From: Bacteroidota bacterium
GTDB taxonomy: Bacteria; Bacteroidota; Bacteroidia; Chitinophagales; Chitinophagaceae
Direction: 5' to 3'
DNA length: 5,308 bases
Assembly: GCA_023426425.1 (NCBI GenBank)
Contig: JAFAAT010000322.1
Coordinates: 1 to 5,308, forward strand
The notes below the pieces were generated by a model. That model saw nothing but the letters and a program-made list of their open reading frames with translations. It was not told where the DNA came from and ran no database searches. Shown here piece by piece: positions 1 to 4,998 of this stretch. Position numbers and translations under genes: made by a program. Each line of letters begins with the position of its first letter. The stretch's first letter is position 1.

Positions 1-1
1 G

Positions 2-823
2 ATCGACTCCTTGTCCTGTAACAAAGCCGACACTATCGTTAAACAGATCTGCCTCTATGGCTTCATCCTCGACGCCGCATTTGACGCACCAGACTCCCTC
101 TGTTTCGGTACCAGCGCACAGATGGTCAACCAGTCCACCAATTCCCAATCCTCCACCTGGGACTTCGGCGACGGGCATACAGTTGGTGGCCTTGCTCCTG
201 CATACACCTATCCCGCGCCGGGAACCTACACCATCACATTGGTCTCGTCACACCCCGACGCGTGTAACAAAACAGATACTGCTAGAAGAACTATAAAGAT
301 ATTCCCCGCGCCAATCGCCAACTTTGACCACAACCCGCTGATACCGGAAGCCAACAAACCAGTTCAGTTTACTAACAGGTCAACAAATGCTGTAGCCTAT
401 CGGTGGTCATTCGGTGACGGCGCAGGCAGCACGGAAGAGAATCCATCTCACCTCTATAAACGCACAGGCACCTACACAGTCTGTCTTTCCGCCAGCAACG
501 AAGGCGGCTGTCCGGACACCCTCTGCAAAAAAGTGGATGCAGAGATCTACCCTGCAGTCGACGTACCTACCGGCTTCAGCCCCAATGGTGATGGCAGCAA
601 TGATATCCTCTATGTACGCGGTGCTGGCATCGAGAAGCTAAACTTTAAAGTCTACAACCGCTGGGGACAGTTGGTATTTGAAAGCAATGATGAAAAAATG
701 GGCTGGGACGGCAATTTCAAAGGTCAGCCCCAGGAAATGGAAACATACGCCTGGGTATTATCCGTCACCTTCGTTGACGGCTCCAATACGGAACGGTCAG
801 GCAACGTAACATTATTAAGATAG
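2..823 (+). CDS. PKD-domain surface protein with T9SS type B (gliding-motility-type, CHU_C) C-terminal sorting domain; 5' end missing
   Basis: The reading frame is open from the first full codon at base 2, so this is the last 273 residues of a longer protein; the TTG at 11 is not a real start. Numbering from base 2, two PKD-type beta-sandwich domains are visible at about 25-100 and 104-178, each with the hallmark motif (WDFGDG at 53-58, WSFGDG at 135-140) and a later GTYT strand. Residues about 186-273 form a type B T9SS sorting domain: FSPNGDG at 192-198, KVYNRWGQLVFES at 216-228, GWDG at 234-237. In this family the domain directs export across the outer membrane by the type IX secretion system, and PKD repeats usually serve adhesion or act as spacers. 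The product is therefore probably an extracellular or cell-surface protein. Any catalytic or binding domain would lie upstream of the window, so its specific role is unknown. The stop lies 5 bases before the PorP/SprF gene, indicating co-transcription. Confidence 0.93.
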   Translation: MDSLSCNKADTIVKQICLYGFILDAAFDAPDSLCFGTSAQMVNQSTNSQSSTWDFGDGHTVGGLAPAYTYPAPGTYTITLVSSHPDACNKTDTARRTIKIFPAPIANFDHNPLIPEANKPVQFTNRSTNAVAYRWSFGDGAGSTEENPSHLYKRTGTYTVCLSASNEGGCPDTLCKKVDAEIYPAVDVPTGFSPNGDGSNDILYVRGAGIEKLNFKVYNRWGQLVFESNDEKMGWDGNFKGQPQEMETYAWVLSVTFVDGSNTERSGNVTLLR

Positions 824-828
824 TTGGT

Positions 829-1851
829 ATGAATAGCATCAAGAAAAGACTATTAGGACTGGTTTTTCTCCTTTGCCTGCAGTTTTCTGCCTCTGGACAA
901 GGAATGCATTTTTCACAGTACTATAATGCCCCTTTACTACTCAATCCCGCCAATACTGCCCTGATGCCTGACGCAGACTACCGCGCCGGTGTCAACTACA
1001 GAAGTCAGTGGGCTTCTGTACCAGCCCCCTTCAAAACCATGTCGGCATATGCAGATTTCCAGGCCATGCGCAACAGAAATCTCACCAACTGGCTCGGCCT
1101 CGGCCTCGGCTTCTGGAATGACAAAGCCGGCAACGGCGACCTGTCTTTAACTCGTATCGAAGGCCTCGTAGCCTACCACGTCATGCTCGGCGAGTACAAC
1201 ATGATATCCGCCGGGGTGTCCGCCGCCTCAGTTCAAAGGAGCGTGGACTTCAACAAACTCACCTTCGACCAGCAATGGAATGGCTTTCTTTTCAACCGCG
1301 CACTTCCCAACGGAGAAAGCGGCTATACGATGAAAACCTCCTTTTTTGATCTCGCCGCAGGTATCAATTACGCGTTGTTCCCCAACGAAAACATGTACCT
1401 GAAGATCGGTGTAGGTGTCGCACACCTCACACAACCCAAAGAATCTTTTTACGGTCAGGAAAACACGCTCGGTATGCGCCCCACAGCAAACGTAGATCTG
1501 ATGTTGAAAGTTGCCCCTGCCCTAATTCTTAATCCCTCTCTTTACTACACAAACCAGAAAAGTGCATCCGAGTTCCTTATGGGAACTTTAGTAAAAGTGC
1601 ATGTAGCTGGTTCTGAAAGAGCCGCAACCCAGCTGATATTCGGGGGCTACTACCGCTGGAATGAAGCAATGGTTGGGGCAATTGGTCTCGATTACGGGAG
1701 TTTTCGCCTGATGAGCAGCTACGATTTCACGGTTTCCACACTTACGCCTGTCAACAAGGGAAGAGGAGCATTTGAGCTCGGAATCTCCTATCAGGGCCTG
1801 TACAGTGGCTTTTCACAGGGAAGAAGGACCTATAACTGCCCACGCTTTTAA
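829..1851 (+). CDS. PorP/SprF family type IX secretion system outer-membrane protein
   Basis: This is a complete 340-residue protein. Residues 1-23 look like a Sec signal peptide (basic KKR at 5-7, hydrophobic 8-19, probable cleavage after ASG at 21-23). The mature N-terminus carries the family signature HFSQYYNAPLLLNPA (27-41), and the C-terminus ends in the typical NCPRF. The middle alternates short amphipathic strands with Gly/Asn turns, as expected of an outer-membrane beta-barrel. PorP/SprF proteins work with the T9SS; SprF of Flavobacterium johnsoniae is needed for secretion and attachment of SprB, a protein with a type B C-terminal domain. The gene begins 5 bases after the stop of the PKD/type B substrate gene, so the inferred role is the dedicated outer-membrane partner of that protein. 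No strong Shine-Dalgarno site precedes the ATG, which is normal in Bacteroidota. An in-frame triple hexamer at 1093-1110 encodes LGLGLG. Family assignment is firm; the partner assignment is inferred from context. Confidence 0.95.
   Translation: MNSIKKRLLGLVFLLCLQFSASGQGMHFSQYYNAPLLLNPANTALMPDADYRAGVNYRSQWASVPAPFKTMSAYADFQAMRNRNLTNWLGLGLGFWNDKAGNGDLSLTRIEGLVAYHVMLGEYNMISAGVSAASVQRSVDFNKLTFDQQWNGFLFNRALPNGESGYTMKTSFFDLAAGINYALFPNENMYLKIGVGVAHLTQPKESFYGQENTLGMRPTANVDLMLKVAPALILNPSLYYTNQKSASEFLMGTLVKVHVAGSERAATQLIFGGYYRWNEAMVGAIGLDYGSFRLMSSYDFTVSTLTPVNKGRGAFELGISYQGLYSGFSQGRRTYNCPRF
1093..1110 (+). repeat. Triple tandem hexamer (CTCGGC)3 inside the PorP/SprF gene
   Basis: Three perfect copies of CTCGGC lie head to tail and encode Leu-Gly three times within a predicted membrane strand. 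A copy-number change would keep the reading frame. It may simply reflect codon bias in a Leu/Gly-rich strand. Confidence 0.7.
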
Positions 1852-1886
1852 CATTTTTTTGGTTCTGGAATGAAATTTTAGGGTAT

Positions 1887-1894
1887 TACATTTG
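1887..1894 (+). promoter_or_regulatory. Probable -7 promoter element of the response-regulator gene
   Basis: TACATTTG matches the Bacteroidota sigma-70 -7 consensus TAnnTTTG exactly and lies 21 bases before the ATG at 1916. Transcription would start near 1898-1900, giving a leader of about 16-18 bases. No good -33 TTTG is present at the usual 19-21 base spacing; the nearest, TTTG at 1858-1861, is 25 bases away. The in-frame TTG at 1892 lies inside this element, which argues against using it as a start codon. Confidence 0.5.
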
Positions 1895-1915
1895 ACCAAC
1901 ATATCTCCTTCTTGT

Positions 1916-2617
1916 ATGGAAAAAGAAAAGTACAAAGTTTTACTTGTCGAAGATGATACCAACTTCGGACAAGTGTTGAAGAACTATCTGGAACTCAATG
2001 ATTTTATTGTTGAATTAGCAAGGGATGGTATTCTGGGACTTGCAGCCTTCCGCCGCGAGAAGTTTGATATTTGCCTGCTCGATGTCATGATGCCCAATAT
2101 GGACGGTTTTACTCTTGCAGAGGAAATCCGCAACGTAGACCCTGAAGTGCCACTATTCTTCCTTTCAGCTAAAAGCATGAAAGAAGACATCCTCAGCGGA
2201 TATAAACTTGGTGCAGATGATTATATCACCAAACCTTTTGACAGCGAGATCTTGCTGCAAAAGATCAAGGCAGTGCTTAAGCGCAACCAGGAACTCCAGG
2301 AAAAACAACACGCCCAGGTGGAGTTCAATATCGGCCGCTACCACTTCAACTCCAAGCTTCGCACCCTCAAGATCGACGATAACGCGCAGACCTTGTCGCC
2401 TAAGGAAAATGAGCTGCTGACAATGCTTTGCGAATATAAAAACGACCTGCTCCCCCGCGAGACCGCATTAAAACGCATCTGGGGTAGCGACACCTATTTC
2501 AACGGTCGCAGTATGGACGTGTACATTGCCAAGCTCCGGAAATATTTAAGAGAAGATAGTGGCGTAGAGATCGTGAACATTCACGGCAACGGTTTCCGCC
2601 TGGTAGCCCCTGAATAA
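1916..2617 (+). CDS. RprY-like OmpR/PhoB-family response regulator (orphan)
   Basis: This 233-residue protein is a two-component response regulator that should act as a DNA-binding transcription factor in the cytoplasm. Its receiver domain (about 6-123) has the acidic pocket E12-D13-D14, phospho-acceptor D56 in LLDVMMPNMDG, S84, Y103 and K106 in DDYITKPF. A winged-helix DNA-binding domain follows (about 135-232), with a likely recognition helix around 198-211 (RSMDVYIAKLRKYL) and the wing ending NIHGNGFRL. From memory, the overall sequence resembles RprY of Bacteroides more than other OmpR-type regulators; I could not run an alignment. I chose ATG 1916 over the in-frame TTG at 1892, which adds 8 residues, because ATG gives the standard N-terminus and the TTG sits within the promoter element. 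No histidine kinase is adjacent, so its partner must be encoded elsewhere. All key phosphorylation residues are intact. A strong terminator follows, so it is probably monocistronic. Confidence 0.95.
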   Translation: MEKEKYKVLLVEDDTNFGQVLKNYLELNDFIVELARDGILGLAAFRREKFDICLLDVMMPNMDGFTLAEEIRNVDPEVPLFFLSAKSMKEDILSGYKLGADDYITKPFDSEILLQKIKAVLKRNQELQEKQHAQVEFNIGRYHFNSKLRTLKIDDNAQTLSPKENELLTMLCEYKNDLLPRETALKRIWGSDTYFNGRSMDVYIAKLRKYLREDSGVEIVNIHGNGFRLVAPE

Positions 2618-2640
2618 TTCTATCTCCTGTAAACGTAGTC

Positions 2641-2665
2641 AGCCGCTCGCAAGAGCGGCTTTTTT
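2641..2665 (+). terminator. Rho-independent terminator of the response-regulator gene
   Basis: A perfect 8-base-pair stem, AGCCGCTC (2641-2648) with GAGCGGCT (2653-2660), is capped by a stable GCAA tetraloop and followed directly by a T run. It lies 23 bases after the TAA stop and isolates this gene from pssA. Confidence 0.93.
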
Positions 2666-2724
2666 AATGCAACCACCTCTCTGATCCTCCGGTTACCGGC
2701 AGCTTTACAATCATTCAATTTCAC

Positions 2725-2732
2725 TACTTTTG
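2725..2732 (+). promoter_or_regulatory. Probable -7 promoter element of the pssA-purS-rsmI operon
   Basis: TACTTTTG matches TAnnTTTG exactly and ends 7 bases before the pssA ATG. The predicted transcription start is at about 2736-2738, leaving a leader of only a few bases. The -33 region is weak: the best candidate is TTTA at 2704-2707, spaced 17 bases. The same octamer appears at 4971-4978 before the sigma-factor gene. Confidence 0.55.
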
Positions 2733-2739
2733 AGTCCTC

Positions 2740-3507
2740 ATGAGGCACTTACCAAATCTGCTTACACTCGCCAACCTCTTTTGTGGATGTATTGCAATCA
2801 GTTTTATTCTTAGTGCTCAGAATTTCACCACTGCCCTGAACTTCAATGAGTACGTGGAAGTACCCGCAGTGGAACAGCCCTACTGGGGTGCAGTATTCAT
2901 CTTCATCGCAGCCATCTTCGACCTACTCGACGGCTTTGCCGCCAGAAGCCTTAAAATCTTCTCTTCCATAGGAAAAGACCTCGACAGCCTCGCAGACCTC
3001 GTATCCTTCGGCGTAGCCCCTTCCATGATACTCTTCAAGCTTCTCTGGCTCGGCTACATGATGCAGCCCGAAGCCCTGGATGTAAGCCTGCTCGCAATGG
3101 CCCCCGCATTCCTGGTAGCCTGTTTCGGCGCCCTCCGCCTCGCACGTTTCAACGTCTCCGACACCGGAAAAGGCAATGAATTCAAAGGACTCCCCATTCC
3201 GGCAGTAGGCATCCTTATCGCAACCTTTCCCCTCATCATGTGGTACGACACCACTGGCTTGTCAGCCTACCTGTTTGAGCCCTGGATCATCTACCTGATC
3301 ATCGCCATCCTCTGCTGGCTCATGGTTTCAAAGGTGACTTTCTTCAAGATGTTGCCCTCCAGTTTCTCCATAGGCCGTATGTGGGCACCCGCATTAGTAA
3401 TACTTACCGGACTGGTTGCACTACCATTCCTTAAGTTTGCGGCTATCACACTTGCATTCGTCGTATATATCATACTCTCCATCGTACACAAACCTAACAA
3501 AGCATAA
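2740..3507 (+). CDS. pssA: CDP-diacylglycerol--serine O-phosphatidyltransferase (phosphatidylserine synthase)
   Basis: The enzyme joins L-serine to CDP-diacylglycerol, releasing CMP and forming phosphatidylserine, the precursor of phosphatidylethanolamine, in the inner membrane. The 255-residue protein carries the complete CDP-alcohol phosphotransferase signature, D61-x2-D64-G65-x2-A68-R69-x8-G78-x3-D82-x3-D86, whose aspartates bind the metal ions and CDP. The N-terminus HLPNLLTLANLFCGCIAI is typical of the membrane-embedded (subclass II) Pss of Bacteroidota and fixes the start at ATG 2740. Hydrophobic segments at about 8-25, 48-63, 86-106, 115-136, 153-168, 181-197, 214-230 and 233-249 suggest six to eight membrane helices. 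A polar loop at about 28-48 lies between the first two. The gene leads an operon, with purS starting 2 bases after its stop. The phosphatidylserine decarboxylase gene is not in the window. Confidence 0.96.
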   Translation: MRHLPNLLTLANLFCGCIAISFILSAQNFTTALNFNEYVEVPAVEQPYWGAVFIFIAAIFDLLDGFAARSLKIFSSIGKDLDSLADLVSFGVAPSMILFKLLWLGYMMQPEALDVSLLAMAPAFLVACFGALRLARFNVSDTGKGNEFKGLPIPAVGILIATFPLIMWYDTTGLSAYLFEPWIIYLIIAILCWLMVSKVTFFKMLPSSFSIGRMWAPALVILTGLVALPFLKFAAITLAFVVYIILSIVHKPNKA

Positions 3508-3509
3508 AA

Positions 3510-3761
3510 ATGAAATATACCGCTCATGTCAATGTCATGCCCTTAAAGGAACTGCTCGATCCTCAGGGAAAAGCCGTGAACAACAGCCTTCACAACCTCG
3601 GCCTCGTACAGGTGGAAGATGTTCGTATCGGTAAGCACATCACCTTGAAAATAGAAGCTGCCAGCAAAGAAGATGCAGAACAAGCCACTCGTGAAGCCTG
3701 TAAAAAATTGCTGGTTAACCAGGTAATGGAAGGTTTCGATTTCACCATCAACGAAGACTAA
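3510..3761 (+). CDS. purS: Phosphoribosylformylglycinamidine synthase subunit PurS
   Basis: PurS is the small structural subunit of the three-part FGAM synthetase (PurS-PurQ-PurL), which catalyses the ATP- and glutamine-dependent fourth step of purine synthesis in the cytoplasm. Family knowledge says PurS bridges the glutaminase PurQ and the small form of PurL and is needed for the complex. The 83-residue length fits the family (about 80-85). Visible family features are the N-terminal strand followed by LLDPQGKAV (residues 15-23), the LVQVEDVRIGK stretch (32-42), and the C-terminal LLVNQVMEGFDFTI (67-80). The start is 2 bases after the pssA stop and the stop is 13 bases before rsmI, so it is almost certainly the middle gene of one operon. 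No Shine-Dalgarno site is seen; the upstream bases are A-rich. Neither purQ nor purL is present nearby, implying they are encoded elsewhere in the genome. Confidence 0.93.
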   Translation: MKYTAHVNVMPLKELLDPQGKAVNNSLHNLGLVQVEDVRIGKHITLKIEAASKEDAEQATREACKKLLVNQVMEGFDFTINED

Positions 3762-3774
3762 CTGTTCGCAGAAC

Positions 3775-4479
3775 ATGACGGACGACCCAAGGAACGGCGA
3801 AGTTTCAGATGGCAGACTCATTCTTGTGCCTTCTCCTATCGGAAACCTTGCCGACATCACCTTCCGCGCCGTCAACACACTAAAATCTGCCGAAGCCATA
3901 CTGTGTGAAGACACACGAACTAGCTCTGTGCTTCTGAAACACTATCAGATTCAGAGCAGGCTTATCCCCCATCACCAGCACAACGAACATAAGATCCTGA
4001 CTTCCCTTGTGGAGCAAATGAAGGGAGGGAAAACCTTTGTCCTGCTGACAGATGCCGGCACGCCCGGTATCTCCGACCCCGGGTTTCTGCTGGTTAGGGA
4101 GTGTATTCGCGAGGGAATACCCGTTGAATGCCTCCCTGGCGCCACTGCATTCGTACCCGCACTCGTTCAGTCAGGCATTCCCTCCAACAGGTTTGTTTTC
4201 GAAGGTTTCCTGCCATTGAAAAAAGGGCGGCAGACCGCCATCAAATCGCTGGCTGATGAGGAACGAACCATAATTCTTTACGAGTCTCCCCATCGCCTCG
4301 CCAAAACCCTCGGCGAATTAGCCCTCGCTTTTGGCAGTAGCCGCCAGGCCGCAGTCTGCCGTGAACTCACCAAGATGTTCGAAGAGACCCGAAGAGGCAC
4401 ACTCGAAGAACTTCACCACCACTACACCTCTCATAGCCCCAAAGGGGAAATCGTCATCGTAATTGAAGGAAAGGTCTGA
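3775..4479 (+). CDS. rsmI: 16S rRNA (cytidine(1402)-2'-O)-methyltransferase RsmI
   Basis: RsmI uses S-adenosylmethionine to methylate the 2'-O of C1402 in the decoding centre of 16S rRNA, aiding accurate decoding. The 234-residue protein shows the SpoU-unrelated, tetrapyrrole-methylase-fold motifs in order: LVPSPIGNL (17-25), CEDTRTS (44-50), LLTDAGTPGISDPG (90-103, SAM site), LPGATA (120-125), FEGFLP (142-147), YESPHR (169-174), CRELTK (195-200) and KGEIVIVIEG (223-232). It is shorter than E. coli RsmI (about 286 residues) because the C-terminal helical extension is absent, as I recall for other Bacteroidota members; this is not truncation. The N-terminus has about 13 residues before the first conserved strand. 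No alternative start lies between ATG 3775 and the conserved motif except a GTG within it, so ATG 3775 stands. It is the last gene of the pssA operon and is followed by a hairpin shared with the converging lipoprotein gene. Confidence 0.96.
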   Translation: MTDDPRNGEVSDGRLILVPSPIGNLADITFRAVNTLKSAEAILCEDTRTSSVLLKHYQIQSRLIPHHQHNEHKILTSLVEQMKGGKTFVLLTDAGTPGISDPGFLLVRECIREGIPVECLPGATAFVPALVQSGIPSNRFVFEGFLPLKKGRQTAIKSLADEERTIILYESPHRLAKTLGELALAFGSSRQAAVCRELTKMFEETRRGTLEELHHHYTSHSPKGEIVIVIEGKV

Positions 4480-4532
4480 TCACACGAAACAGCAACAACA
4501 AGTCTCAGGGCATGTCACCTTCACCATGGCTC

Positions 4533-4569
4533 AAAATAAAAACAGGGTTGACCCTGAGGCCAACCCTGT
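4533..4569 (-). terminator. Rho-independent terminator of the lipoprotein gene, possibly bidirectional with rsmI
   Basis: ACAGGGTTG (4542-4550) pairs perfectly with CAACCCTGT (4561-4569), with two further G-C pairs possible inside the loop. Read on the minus strand, the hairpin follows the lipoprotein stop by 23 bases and is followed by a T-rich tract (4541-4533). On the plus strand, the bases after the hairpin (GTTGTTTT, 4571-4578) are T-rich but interrupted, so it may also help end the rsmI transcript less efficiently. Confidence 0.88.
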
Positions 4570-4592
4570 AGTTGTTTTGGTAAAAAAGCTAA

Positions 4593-4808
4593 TTACTGAG
4601 CCATAGTAGCCGTAGTGTCAGTACCCATCGTGGTAGTGTCAGCAGGCATAGCAGTAGTAGTATCCATTGGAGCTGGAGCAACTACGTCAGTAGACATTGT
4701 CGTTGTGTCTTCCATAGTTGTTTCTTCAGTTTCAGTGGTTGTATCACCGCAAGAAGCTACAAAAAGACCCATAGAAAGAGCGAAGATGCCAAATTTTACA
4801 AATTTCAT
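4593..4808 (-). CDS. Small Thr/Asp/Glu-rich lipoprotein of unknown function
   Basis: The 71-residue product starts at the ATG whose first base is 4808; an in-frame upstream ATG at 4868 would add 20 polar residues before the signal peptide and is rejected. Residues 1-19 form a lipoprotein signal peptide (K2, K5, hydrophobic 6-17), with lipobox V17-A18-S19-C20; the cysteine would be lipidated. The 51 residues after Cys20 are low complexity: 20 threonines, 10 acidic residues, no lysine or arginine, and no hydrophobic core. DTTT recurs at 22-25, 34-37, 49-52 and 57-60, with DTT at 64-66. Asp-Thr followed by Thr fits the O-glycosylation motif D-(S/T)-(A/I/L/V/M/T) reported for periplasmic and exported proteins in Bacteroides and relatives, so heavy glycosylation is plausible but unproven. 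It is probably a disordered, envelope-anchored tail, perhaps a spacer. I recognise no named family. It has its own terminator and stands alone on the minus strand. Confidence 0.85.
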   Translation of the reverse strand: MKFVKFGIFALSMGLFVASCGDTTTETEETTMEDTTTMSTDVVAPAPMDTTTAMPADTTTMGTDTTATMAQ

Positions 4809-4970
4809 GACTTGTTGTTTTTTGTGTTTATTTCCAATTGATACCGAATAACTAAAAAGGTAACCCAATCATCTCAAATATTTTTTACGCCCATATCAAA
4901 GCAGTGGCACCTTCACGCGCGAAACTGTTAAAAACAGGGAAATTCCAGAAGTTTTTTCCTTTTGACGGGT

Positions 4971-4978
4971 TACTTTTG
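4971..4978 (+). promoter_or_regulatory. Probable -7 promoter element of the ECF sigma-factor gene
   Basis: TACTTTTG is an exact TAnnTTTG match 20 bases before GTG 4999, predicting a transcription start near 4982-4984 and a leader of about 15-17 bases. No clear -33 TTTG is seen at the standard distance, so it may need an activator or be a weak promoter. Confidence 0.5.
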
Positions 4979-4986
4979 GTAAAAAC

Positions 4987-4991
4987 AGGGA
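4987..4991 (+). promoter_or_regulatory. Possible ribosome binding site for the sigma-factor GTG start
   Basis: AGGGA ends 7 bases before the GTG at 4999, a good Shine-Dalgarno distance. It supports the GTG as start, since the only other in-frame options after the stop at 4963-4965 are TTG codons inside the conserved N-terminal helix. It overlaps the second copy of the direct repeat. Confidence 0.45.
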
Positions 4992-4998
4992 TAAACTA

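Larger units (their letters stand above)
4929..4991 (+). repeat. 12-base direct repeat flanking the sigma-factor promoter element
   Basis: TAAAAACAGGGA occurs at 4929-4940 and again at 4980-4991, 51 bases apart start to start, on either side of the TACTTTTG element. The downstream copy overlaps the predicted transcription start and includes the AGGGA that could serve as ribosome binding site for GTG 4999. Eleven of these 12 bases also occur at 4537-4547, at the edge of the terminator hairpin. Confidence 0.6.
4809..4998. other. Divergent intergenic region between the lipoprotein and sigma-factor genes
   Basis: This 190-base stretch holds the control regions of both genes. Toward the sigma factor there is an exact TAnnTTTG element (4971-4978). 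Toward the lipoprotein I find only imperfect -7 matches (AATATTTG, 4882-4875 on the minus strand; TACCTTTT, 4862-4855), so its promoter is not assigned. The region also contains a 12-base direct repeat (4929-4940 and 4980-4991). I see no RNA gene or additional ORF in it. Confidence 0.6.

Noticed and set aside
11..13. TTG at 11 as start of the PKD protein
   Set aside because: The frame is open to the window edge and the residues before it continue the same domain; the gene simply begins upstream.
57..641. Two plus-strand ORFs (57-296 and 414-641) inside the PKD gene
   Set aside because: They overlap a strongly supported gene in another frame, and their Pro/Ser/Thr- or Ala/Ser-rich products show no recognisable motif.
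1228..2420. Antisense ORFs 1228-1434 and 1984-2190 and the plus-strand ORF 2208-2420
   Set aside because: All lie within the PorP/SprF or response-regulator genes, whose motifs are clear; the shadow products lack any family feature.
3054..3914. ORFs antisense to or overlapping pssA, purS and rsmI, including the 123-residue minus-strand ORF 3543-3914
   Set aside because: The sense-strand genes are certain from motifs and operon spacing. The longest antisense ORF covers parts of two genes and the gap between them and has no recognisable domain.
4103..4120. GTATTC/GAATAC inverted repeat within rsmI
   Set aside because: A 6-base stem without a T tract, inside conserved coding sequence; compatible with chance.
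4615..4851. Plus-strand Val/Ser-rich ORF opposite the lipoprotein gene
   Set aside because: It is the complement of ACN/ACT threonine codons read as GTN/AGT; the minus strand has a true lipoprotein signal and its own terminator.
4809..4868. Upstream ATG (4868) for the lipoprotein
   Set aside because: It would put 20 polar residues before the signal peptide and spoil lipoprotein processing; the ATG at 4808 gives a textbook signal sequence.
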